This document shows, piece by piece, positions 1 to 6,339 of a DNA stretch of 64,000 nucleotides (position 1 is its first letter; each line of letters starts with the position of its first letter). Both the position numbers and the translations under genes were made by a program. The notes beneath the pieces are model-generated. The model was not told where the DNA came from and ran no database searches. It saw nothing but the letters and a program-made list of their open reading frames with translations. The DNA lies in assembly GCA_017501245.1 (NCBI GenBank), contig JAFVXI010000013.1:1-64000 (forward strand), read 5' to 3'. This DNA comes from Clostridia bacterium (GTDB lineage: Bacteria > Bacillota > Clostridia > Oscillospirales > CAG-272).

Positions 1-9
1 CAGCCGTAT

Positions 10-31
10 AAAAAGCCTATATTGGCTTTTT
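10..31. terminator. Hairpin terminator, both orientations
   Basis: An 8-bp stem (AAAAAGCC/GGCTTTTT) with a six-base loop. It has A/T runs on both sides, so it could end transcripts in either direction. It would close the minus-strand unit that starts near position 339. Confidence 0.6.
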
Positions 32-59
32 GCACTACAATCATTTCAACAGAAATCAA

Positions 60-137
60 CAAATTTCATCTTTGAAATTTGCTTGCAAATCAAAGATTTG
101 CGGTCGAAATCCTTTGAATTTCGACTTTCGATTGTCG
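60..137. repeat. Four tandem perfect hairpins
   Basis: Back-to-back inverted repeats: CAAATTTCA/TGAAATTTG (60-81), GCAAATC/GATTTGC (85-101), GTCGAAAT/ATTTCGAC (103-125), then a weaker CGAC/GTCG (122-137). Spacers are only 1-3 bases. The arms differ in sequence, so this is a run of hairpins rather than a copied repeat. Confidence 0.6.
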
Positions 138-345
138 TTATAAGCACGAAAAATGCTCTCGTTAGCCGCCAAATGCAGTATTTTGTAAATTATCATTTAC
201 AGTTTTAACAATTAAACAGGTTGATAAGCCGCATAAGTAGAAGGGTCAGACGGAAAGCTCGGGCTAATAGTCGCCCTCGCCGACCGTGACGGACGAGCAC
301 CGAAGCGCCTCCATCCTACGATAGCTCCGCATTTGCAGTACGTAC

Positions 346-374
346 ATTATAGCCCCTCGAGGGGATTTTGTCAA
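346..374 (-). promoter_or_regulatory. Consensus sigma-A promoter with palindrome in the spacer
   Basis: On the minus strand, TTGACA (369-374), a 17-base spacer and TATAAT (346-351) match the vegetative consensus exactly. The spacer contains the 12-bp palindrome CCCCTCGAGGGG (353-364), a plausible repressor site between -35 and -10. It fires away from rtcB, toward the structured region at 10-339. Confidence 0.8.
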
Positions 375-408
375 GGGATTTTGAGGATAGAAGTTAAGCG
401 ATCAGCCG

Positions 409-1617
409 TTAAGAGGACGCCTTGAAATTGTAGATGGGCTTGATCTGGCGGATGATCCTTGCGGTGGGTGAAATATTGCTGACTATCTCCTCCATGCTCT
501 TATACGCCATGGGCGACTCGTCGAGCGTGTCGGGAGTGACGGAGGTGGAATATATGCCCGACATCTCTGCCTCGTACTCCGCCATAGTGAGACGCTCGAA
601 GGCGGTGGCACGGGACATAAGACGGCCTGCGCCGTGGGGCGCTGAGTAGTTCCAGTCCTCGTTGCCGATGCCGACGCAGACGAGCGAGCCGTCCCTCATA
701 TTTATAGGAATAAGAAGCCTCTCGCCCTCCCTCGCCGAGACAGAGCCCTTGCGAAGGATCATACCCTCAAGGTCGATGTAGTTGTGGATGGTGGAAAAGC
801 TCTCACGGGCGGTGTAGCCGCATCTGTCCATAATTATCTCGGCTATCTTTTCCCTGTTTCGGGTGGCGAAGCGCTGACAGACGTCAACGTCGTGGAGGTA
901 ATCCTGCATATAGTCGCCCGAGAGGTAGCAGAGGTCCTCGGGGAGCGTGGGCTCCTTTGCCATAAAGCCTGCCTCAAGAGCCTTGAGAGCCGCCCCGATC
1001 TCCGAGCGCCTGCCCTCCTCCTTATAGGCGCGGATTATTCTCTCACGCTCACGGAAGTACTCCTCCTTGCCGAGGTTGAGATCAACGGCAAGTCTTTGGT
1101 AATACTCAGCCACCTGCGTGCCGAGATTGCGGCTGCCCGAGTGGATGACGAGATACTTTCCGCCCTCCTCGTCTACGTCCATCTCGATGAAGTGGTTGCC
1201 GCCGCCGAGCGTGCCGATGCTCCTCTCAAGGCGCCTTGAATCCCTGAGTTCCCTATAACAGCGAAGAGCCGTGAGGTCAAATCTCTCCTGCCTGCCCTCC
1301 CAGACCCTCTTGCCCGAGGGGATAAAGTGCGCCGCCTCGTCGAGCCTCTCAAAGTCGATGTCGACCTCGCCAAGATATACGGTATACATACCGCAGCCGA
1401 TGTCAACGCCCACCATAGCGGGGACGATCTTGTCACTTACGGTCATCGTAGTGCCGATGGTACAGCCCTTGCCTGCGTGGACGTCGGGCATTATTCTGAT
1501 CCTCGACGAGGAGAACGCCTCGGTGTCGCAGACCGCTCTGATCTGCTCTACGGCGCCCTCGTCTATCGTGGTGGCAAAGCATTTTGCCACGTTGTATTTT
1601 CCTTTTATCTCTACCAT
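409..1617 (-). CDS. rtcB: RtcB-family RNA ligase
   Basis: GTP- and metal-dependent RNA ligase that seals 2',3'-cyclic phosphate or 3'-phosphate ends to 5'-OH ends, repairing or splicing cleaved RNA in the cytoplasm. At 402 residues it is the short RtcB form. Visible family motifs in order: the MPDVHAGKG and GVDIGCGM metal-site segments in the first 80 residues, GGGNHFIE near residue 140, VIHSGSRNLG near 157, and APHGAGRLMSR near 328, whose His is the guanylylation site in characterised RtcB. The start has AAAGG just upstream. The gene follows the Ro60-like gene by 56 bases, and that gap holds a hairpin with a U-tract, so rtcB may depend on read-through. Linkage of RtcB to Ro60 and Y RNA is known from Salmonella (rsr-yrl-rtcBA). 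No RtcA cyclase is visible here. Confidence 0.95.
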   Translation of the reverse strand: MVEIKGKYNVAKCFATTIDEGAVEQIRAVCDTEAFSSSRIRIMPDVHAGKGCTIGTTMTVSDKIVPAMVGVDIGCGMYTVYLGEVDIDFERLDEAAHFIPSGKRVWEGRQERFDLTALRCYRELRDSRRLERSIGTLGGGNHFIEMDVDEEGGKYLVIHSGSRNLGTQVAEYYQRLAVDLNLGKEEYFRERERIIRAYKEEGRRSEIGAALKALEAGFMAKEPTLPEDLCYLSGDYMQDYLHDVDVCQRFATRNREKIAEIIMDRCGYTARESFSTIHNYIDLEGMILRKGSVSAREGERLLIPINMRDGSLVCVGIGNEDWNYSAPHGAGRLMSRATAFERLTMAEYEAEMSGIYSTSVTPDTLDESPMAYKSMEEIVSNISPTARIIRQIKPIYNFKASS

Positions 1618-1636
1618 AATGTAAACCTTTCTTATT

Positions 1637-1666
1637 AAAAAAGGGGCAAAGCATCCGCTTCACCCC
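1637..1666 (-). terminator. Intercistronic terminator-like hairpin before rtcB
   Basis: On the minus strand a 10-bp stem (GGGGTGAAGC/GCTTTGCCCC, two G-T pairs) with a GGAT loop is followed at once by six U. It meets the rules for an intrinsic terminator yet sits only about 20 bases before the rtcB start. It could attenuate rtcB relative to the Ro60-like gene. Confidence 0.65.
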
Positions 1667-1672
1667 TATTAT

Positions 1673-3157
1673 TTACGCCACGATGGGCGCATATCTCTCG
1701 CTCTCTACGACCTCCATCATAAAGGCGTAAGGATCGATCGTTCCGCCTGCGATCATCGAGAAGAGCCTCGGCGTGCATCCTGAAACGAGGGCAACGCCCT
1801 TATCGTTTACCGTGACGGGCTGCTGCCTTCTGCGGCTTGCGACGTTCCAGAAGATGACGTCGGGGAGCTTGTAGCCTGCCCTCTCAAAGCGCTCTCTGGC
1901 ACACTCGATGTTTGTGAGATCTGCCCTTTCGACGCAAGCGTCAAACTCCATATCCGAGATGATAACGAGCTTTGTGGGCAGCTCGCCGGCATCCACGTGA
2001 TTCTTTATCGCCGCCTTTAAGATGAGGTTAAATACAGCCTCAAGATTGGTGTTTGCTATCTCGCAAAGAGAGGCTAAGTAGCGCAGCTTTGCGGTAAAGG
2101 TCCTGCCCTTCAGCTCCATCAGCCTCGGCCTCGCCGAAAACTCGATAAAGTGATTTGCGAAGCTTCCCGTGTTATGCTCGGCAAGATAGATGCCCAGCGA
2201 GAGAGCCACCGCCGCAGGCAGAGGCCTGCCTCCGGAGTACATAGAGCCCGAGGTGTCGATGACGGCGAGCATATTTTCACTCGTGCCGAAATCGGGGAGG
2301 CTATGCCAGGTTGCGTTGAGGGCGAGCTCCTCCTCCTTGGACATAGCGCGGAGGTTTGGGGAGCTTGACCAGCTGAAGTTGAGATAGGGCTCGACAAGCT
2401 CGTAGGGGGCGAGCGTGTCTGCGTGGAGCCTTGCTTCTCCCGCCGAGACCTTTTTTATAAAGTCGGAATATCTCTCGGAGTCGTTGCGGATAAACGCCTT
2501 GCGATACTTATACATAGCACCCGAGGGCTGCTTAGAATAGTCGAAGGTGTAGTCCTTTACTCTGAGATTATTTTCGATGATGCGGATCCTCGCACGGAGT
2601 GCGACGAGAGACTTACGGTAGGTCGCATCGTCCATGCCGAGGCTCCTTGCGATCCTCTTTGCCATTTTTCTCGTCTCGTGATTTGATGCGTTTACCGAGG
2701 GGAGCCACTTGGCAAGCAGGGAGATTTCCCCATCTGCCGCATCAGCCGCCATATCCTCGGTGAGCTGCTCACGGATCATGGCAAGAGCATCAGCCTCAAG
2801 AGGCGTGTCTATAAGCGTGAGCAGATCGTCAAATCTTCCGTATTCCTTAATATGAACGAGGTTTTTTCTTAGGCTGTCGGGCTCGTTATACGCAAGCCAC
2901 TTAAGGATGACTCTGAACACACGGCGCTCGCCGAGGCCGCCTCTGACGTCCCTTGCGAAAAAGAGAAGCTTCATTGCTATATCTCTGTTTTCATAAAAGG
3001 CACGCACGAAGCGCGCTTCTATCTCACGGTAGCTCTTGCGGCGAAGTGCGCCAACGGTGGCAAAAAGGTCGAGGCAGTCGGAGCCGGTGGTGGCGTAGGT
3101 CAAGGCACCGTTTTCGGTAAAGGTCATATTTGCTTCCCTTTTAAGATGCTGTAACAT
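1673..3157 (-). CDS. TROVE/VWA protein, bacterial Ro60 (Rsr)-like
   Basis: A 494-residue Ro60-type protein. Ro60 is a ring of helical repeats that binds Y RNAs and the ends of misfolded or cleaved RNA. The first ~290 residues are helical and include the conserved ALTYATTGSDCLDLFATVGAL and LLFFARDVRGGLGERRVFR-type segments of the bacterial family. The last ~190 form a von Willebrand A domain with a MIDAS-like DTSGSM motif near residue 310. The start chosen is the ATG at 3157, behind AAGGAGTGAG; the upstream in-frame GTG overlaps that Shine-Dalgarno. The gene lies directly downstream of four structured RNAs and upstream of rtcB, all on one strand, which supports an RNA-quality-control role. Databases may label such proteins TROVE or DUF2828; I am sure of the family type, less so of the partner RNA. 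Confidence 0.85.
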   Translation of the reverse strand: MLQHLKREANMTFTENGALTYATTGSDCLDLFATVGALRRKSYREIEARFVRAFYENRDIAMKLLFFARDVRGGLGERRVFRVILKWLAYNEPDSLRKNLVHIKEYGRFDDLLTLIDTPLEADALAMIREQLTEDMAADAADGEISLLAKWLPSVNASNHETRKMAKRIARSLGMDDATYRKSLVALRARIRIIENNLRVKDYTFDYSKQPSGAMYKYRKAFIRNDSERYSDFIKKVSAGEARLHADTLAPYELVEPYLNFSWSSSPNLRAMSKEEELALNATWHSLPDFGTSENMLAVIDTSGSMYSGGRPLPAAVALSLGIYLAEHNTGSFANHFIEFSARPRLMELKGRTFTAKLRYLASLCEIANTNLEAVFNLILKAAIKNHVDAGELPTKLVIISDMEFDACVERADLTNIECARERFERAGYKLPDVIFWNVASRRRQQPVTVNDKGVALVSGCTPRLFSMIAGGTIDPYAFMMEVVESERYAPIVA

Positions 3158-3199
3158 GAAACTCACTCCTTTTCTAATGAATTTGTAATGATTTGTTTA

Positions 3200-3298
3200 C
3201 AAGGCACTATTTTAATGTGAGATTCGAACTCACGTTAGAGGATATAATTATCCCCGGCTTTAACCATTAAGCTAATTTATATTGCTGCTTGTGCCTTT
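3200..3298 (-). ncRNA. Y-RNA-like RNA 4 with tRNA-like module (YrlA-like)
   Basis: On the minus strand the ends pair perfectly (AAGGCAC/GTGCCTT). After the 5' arm comes CAGCA and an A-rich segment, shared with the three RNAs upstream. Inside are a D-arm-like hairpin (GCT...AGC around AATGGTTAA), a GGGGATA/TATCCTC hairpin with a four-base loop, and a canonical T arm with 5-bp stem GTGAG/CTCAC and the loop TTCGAAT. It is not a normal tRNA: the middle hairpin lacks a seven-base anticodon loop and there is no standard acceptor stem. A tRNA-like module joined to a closing Y stem is the known design of bacterial YrlA RNAs, and the next gene downstream encodes the Ro60-like partner. Confidence 0.7.
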
Positions 3299-3300
3299 AA

Positions 3301-3414
3301 CAAGATACCTTTTTTGATATGCCGATCTTCCGCCTTTTTCGTTGTGCGGTGCGGCAGTGCCAGACGCTATGCATCAGCCTGTAATATGATAGTTTTATTG
3401 CTGGCGGTATCTTT
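3301..3414 (-). ncRNA. Y-RNA-like RNA 3
   Basis: The ends pair as AAGATACC/GGTATCTT (8 bp). The 5' arm is followed by CAGCAATAA and the 3' arm is preceded by a run of A, as in RNAs 1 and 2. The enclosed ~95 bases are GC-rich and hairpin-prone, with no T-arm motif. No credible reading frame covers it. The call rests on the repeated architecture and on its position upstream of the Ro60-like gene. Confidence 0.55.
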
Positions 3415-3425
3415 ATTGAGTTTTT

Positions 3426-3606
3426 CAAGATACGCTTTTTTGGAAGGGCGGCGTCGGAGCGCACTGACTAAAGTCCTACGCCCCCGCAACCCATAATAAC
3501 AAGTGTGCAAGAGACGGGCGACGGGCGCCTCCTCTTACGCTCGGCGAGTGAACGCTTTTAGCGATCCCCGTCCGTCATTCTCTTATTATCTGCTGTTCGT
3601 ATCTTT
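3426..3606 (-). ncRNA. Y-RNA-like RNA 2
   Basis: The ends pair as AAGATACG/CGTATCTT (8 bp), with CAGCAGATAATAA after the 5' arm and six A before the 3' arm. Internally it has a GTAAGAG...CTCTTGC hairpin and an ATCGCT-AAAA-GCG hairpin. Related versions of both occur in RNA 1, but in swapped order. It is about 180 bases, the largest of the four. Confidence 0.55.
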
Positions 3607-3615
3607 ATTCGGCTG

Positions 3616-3760
3616 CAAGATACTTTTTACCGAAGCTCGCTTTTTGCGAGCGATTAACCACCGTAAGAGGTCGGTGATGGACACCTCTCCCTTACGTTCG
3701 GCACGGCGCACCGAGGTGCATCTGCCTGTTATTCATCATACGGCTGCTGTAAGTATCTTT
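3616..3760 (-). ncRNA. Y-RNA-like RNA 1
   Basis: First RNA of the array in transcription order. The ends pair as AAGATACTT/AAGTATCTT (9 bp), with CAGCAG after the 5' arm and a GTAAAAA run before the 3' arm. A GTAAG...CTTAC hairpin and a GCTCGC-AAAAA-GCGAGC hairpin lie inside. Linkers between successive RNAs are 3-13 bases, so one transcript processed into units is as likely as separate promoters. Confidence 0.55.
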
Positions 3761-3883
3761 CTCTTGCGGCTCTGATATCGGGCTGATCCGCAGGTCGGCT
3801 TCACTGACCTTAAGATATGTCCCGGGGGTGCCGCATTTGCCTTTGTGACTACATTTTACCATCTCAAATCCCTATTATCACGG
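3761..3883 (-). promoter_or_regulatory. Leader and candidate promoter of the RNA array
   Basis: Between the WYL terminator and RNA 1 there is an extended -10 (TGG-TAAAAT, 853-861 in the last three digits) with only a weak -35 (GTGATA) 17 bases upstream. A short AGGTC...GACCT hairpin follows. A poor -35 fits an activator-dependent promoter, but that is inference. Confidence 0.35.
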
Positions 3884-3918
3884 AAAAAAAGCTGCGAACT
3901 CATCAGATGAGCCCGCAG
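3884..3918 (-). terminator. Terminator of the WYL gene pair
   Basis: On the minus strand CTGCG-GG-CTCAT/ATGAG-TT-CGCAG forms a hairpin with one internal 2x2 mismatch, followed by seven U. It overlaps the last codons of the upstream WYL gene and separates it from the RNA array. Confidence 0.75.
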
Positions 3919-4814
3919 TTTTTCTGATTTTTTAGCTTTTCGACTATCAGATCGACGAAGCTCTGTGGCTCCGTGACCTTGACGAGAGAGCCGAAGGATA
4001 GGATCCTGATGACCATCTCGGTCTCGTCGTTTTTGTTGTAGGTGACCGTAAGGCGGTATTTGCGCCCGCCGAGAGACTCCGCCCTCTTCTCAAAGTGGGC
4101 AAAGTGAAGCATCACACGCTCGAGAGCGTTTTTCTCATCGGTAATCTCGAGTGTCACGCTGTCGGTTTCGGGCGGATAATCGGTAAAGGGCACGAACCTC
4201 TCGCCCTCGTAGGGCTTACACTTCGTGATCCTTGCGAGGTTCATAACGTATACGTACCTCTTGCCGCTGGTATACATTCTGAATTTATCGTCCTTCTCGG
4301 AGTATTCGAGCTTGGTGGGTATGCATCTGCGGAAGATCGTATCTCCCGCACGGTTCGTCATCTCGATCTTCAAGGGGGATTTTTTCTTTATAGCGTCGAG
4401 AATGATCCGAAAGCGCTCGATATACCCCTCGTCGTCAAAGGGGTCGCCGTCCGAATACTTGTCGTAGACGTAGTAGTCCTCCTCGGTGAAGAGTGGCTCA
4501 ACGTCACAAAGGTCGGGAAATTCCCAGCCGAAAAGTCTGATGCGTCTGTCGAGCGAGATCGCCTTGAGCCATCTGCGCTCAAGCTCGGTGAGGGGCATCG
4601 AGGGCGAGCCTTGTATCGGCGTCGTCATATCCCTCTTTACGAGCTGCCATCTTCCGCTCTTGAGTGCAGGGAGGATGGTAAGCACGCTCTCGCCGAAGGC
4701 ATGCTCGGCGACGATCCTCTGAAGGTCCTTTTCGCTGCTGTCCTCTCTGAGGAGCGCCGCAAGTATCTTGGCGACGGCGTTGTAATATGCGGAATATATC
4801 TCGTGGAAGATCAT
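3903..4814 (-). CDS. WYL-domain protein (second of pair)
   Basis: A 303-residue protein with a predicted helical N-terminal part and a WYL-type ligand-binding domain at about residues 120-220 (segments FRMYTSGKRYVYVMNLARI and the following CKPYEGERF), then a C-terminal WCX-like extension ending near the stop. WYL proteins are usually transcription regulators whose SH3-like WYL fold binds a ligand, often nucleic acid or a nucleotide. No clear DNA-binding helix-turn-helix is evident in this one. Its start overlaps the stop of the upstream WYL gene by 4 bases (ATGA), so the two are translationally coupled and may act as a pair. The position just upstream of the RNA array and Ro60/RtcB suggests control of that locus. 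Confidence 0.75.
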   Translation of the reverse strand: MIFHEIYSAYYNAVAKILAALLREDSSEKDLQRIVAEHAFGESVLTILPALKSGRWQLVKRDMTTPIQGSPSMPLTELERRWLKAISLDRRIRLFGWEFPDLCDVEPLFTEEDYYVYDKYSDGDPFDDEGYIERFRIILDAIKKKSPLKIEMTNRAGDTIFRRCIPTKLEYSEKDDKFRMYTSGKRYVYVMNLARITKCKPYEGERFVPFTDYPPETDSVTLEITDEKNALERVMLHFAHFEKRAESLGGRKYRLTVTYNKNDETEMVIRILSFGSLVKVTEPQSFVDLIVEKLKNQKNCGLI

Positions 4815-6067
4815 TTTTCATTCACCTCCAAGCCGTAGAGCGAATACATTTTGCTAAGATCCGCCTTAAGCTGATTTTCAACCGTTCTGTTTGAGAAGCG
4901 CAGGCTGACTATACGGCAGATAAAGCTCCTGATCCAGGGGATGAGTTCCATCGTGTCGTAGACGTCGGCGGAGAAAAGATAGGTCCTCTCATCAAGCTTC
5001 TCTACCCTGCCGACACGCTTTTCCCTCTCTAGCCTCCTCAGAATATGCCCCTCATCCTCCTCGATCCTGACGGCAAACTCAACGTGCTCAAGATGCTCCT
5101 CCGAATGGCGCCCTCTTTTGATATTAACGCCCCACATATATGGCTGCATACGGTCGAGCATCTGCCGAAGCTCGTCAAACCGCGGAGAGGGCTCCTCCAG
5201 CTTTACGCCCGAGAGGTAGTCCACTCTGAAGGATCTGAAGGTGTTAAACTCAGGCGAATAAGCCAGAAGATGCTGCCTGCCGTTTTGCACGCTGATGAAG
5301 ATGCGAAGGGGGATAAGGCGGTTTTTCCTCGGCTCGTCGCGCCTACGTGACATATTGTTTACCGTGATGGCGCATTTTTTCCTCATAGCATCAAATAGCA
5401 TAGCCAGAACACCGGCATCGAGCGCACCGGTTATGTAGTGATGCTTGAAGTCGAAGGGATGCTCAGCGTGCTCGGTCTTATCAAGCAAAAACGAGCCTAT
5501 GACTCCGCAGGGCGCTATCTCGGAATAAAAGTCGAGAGCGTGGACGTCCGGCAGGGACAGGTCGTCGGGGATGCGGCTGTAAATAACACGCTTGCCCTCC
5601 TTCCTCGCCGTGAGCAAGCCAAGCTCCTTGTATTCCTTCAGCTTTTTTCTGACCGTGGACTCGTCGAAGCTCATCGGCTCCTCAAACTCCGAGAGATATT
5701 TCTCCTCGATGATATCGACGAGCTCGGGGACGGAATAGCCGACGGATGGGGAATTCAGTATGTCAAAAATAATAAAATGAAGAGTAATATCCCCGTCGGT
5801 AAAGCTCTTGGCCTTCCACGCCTTGTAGAGCGGATTATGATCCGAAACACGGCTGTCGATGGAGATGAAAACACTCTTACCCTCGGGAGTACGCACGAAG
5901 CTCATATGATCGCCGAGCCAGCTCTCCATACGGCGGCGCTCGTCGTCGTAGGTCCTTGCGCTCTTGCTCTTATAGTCCTCGCGGCTCTTGATGCCATAGA
6001 CGTAAAACTCGCGCATATACGCTCTGATGCGCTCAAAATTCTTTATCAGCTCGCTGTATGATGACAT
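4811..6067 (-). CDS. WYL-domain transcriptional regulator with winged helix
   Basis: 418 residues. Residues ~85-165 look like a winged helix-turn-helix (FIIFDILNSPSVGYSVPELVDIIEE onward, then DESTVRKKLKEYKELGLL), with a long charged helix before it. Residues ~215-320 carry the WYL-type domain (RIFISVQNGRQHLLAYSP, then FRSFRVDYLSGV), and the rest matches a WCX extension. It starts with ATG behind AAAGGAGTAACGT and has its own strong promoter at 6152-6180. It probably acts as the DNA-binding partner of the coupled downstream WYL protein. Proteobacterial RtcB operons use RtcR instead, so a WYL pair here would be an alternative regulator; the regulatory link is inferred from position only. Confidence 0.8.
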   Translation of the reverse strand: MSSYSELIKNFERIRAYMREFYVYGIKSREDYKSKSARTYDDERRRMESWLGDHMSFVRTPEGKSVFISIDSRVSDHNPLYKAWKAKSFTDGDITLHFIIFDILNSPSVGYSVPELVDIIEEKYLSEFEEPMSFDESTVRKKLKEYKELGLLTARKEGKRVIYSRIPDDLSLPDVHALDFYSEIAPCGVIGSFLLDKTEHAEHPFDFKHHYITGALDAGVLAMLFDAMRKKCAITVNNMSRRRDEPRKNRLIPLRIFISVQNGRQHLLAYSPEFNTFRSFRVDYLSGVKLEEPSPRFDELRQMLDRMQPYMWGVNIKRGRHSEEHLEHVEFAVRIEEDEGHILRRLEREKRVGRVEKLDERTYLFSADVYDTMELIPWIRSFICRIVSLRFSNRTVENQLKADLSKMYSLYGLEVNEK

Positions 6068-6151
6068 ACGTTACTCCTTTCTTTGTGGGTTTTAGTGTCA
6101 TACGTCCGTGCCGCCCTCACTCTTTGATCTCGTGCGGGCGTTTTTTCTTTC

Positions 6152-6180
6152 ATTATAGCATAGGGGTGAGCGCTTTTCAA
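6152..6180 (-). promoter_or_regulatory. Sigma-A promoter of the WYL pair
   Basis: Minus strand: TTGAAA (6175-6180), 17-base spacer, TATAAT (6152-6157). It lies about 85 bases before the start codon of the first WYL gene. Confidence 0.8.
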
Positions 6181-6262
6181 TGTTTATTCTTTTTCGTGCT
6201 TTTTCACAGGCGTCAAGTCGGGAAGGTCTACATTTACAGTCATTCATCGGTCGTAAAGTAAG

Positions 6263-6299
6263 AAAAGCCGCCGGGGGCAGCGTTCCCTCGGCGGCTTTT
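6263..6299. terminator. Hairpin terminator after the 464-residue gene
   Basis: AAAAGCCGCCG/CGGCGGCTTTT stem of 11 bp with T runs on both strands. It ends transcripts of the unknown gene at 6340-7734 before the WYL promoter. Confidence 0.75.
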
Positions 6300-6339
6300 T
6301 CGTTTTTTGTTCAGCGCATCGGAGCTTCTCGCCCCCGAG

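Larger units (their letters stand above)
10..339 (-). ncRNA. Unidentified structured RNA or long 5' leader
   Basis: This 330-base stretch has no supported gene. On the minus strand it starts right after a perfect sigma-A promoter and ends at a hairpin terminator. The first 100 bases are GC-rich and structured: a stem capped by a TTCG tetraloop (about 292-317), followed by a GGTC...GACC helix enclosing GGGC/GCCC (about 246-285). A CAAATGC segment near the 5' end can pair with GCATTTG about 160 bases downstream, as a long-range closing helix would. The last part holds four tandem hairpins. I could not match it to 6S RNA, tmRNA, RNase P, SRP RNA or any riboswitch core that I know. It may be a stand-alone RNA, or the leader of a gene beyond the window edge. 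Confidence 0.4.

Noticed and set aside
60-137. CRISPR array
   Set aside because: Hairpins have different arm sequences and no unique spacers of constant length, and no cas gene is near.
3200-3298. A true tRNA gene
   Set aside because: The T arm and D arm fit, but there is no acceptor stem with normal spacing and no seven-base anticodon loop. The end stem matches its non-tRNA neighbours instead.
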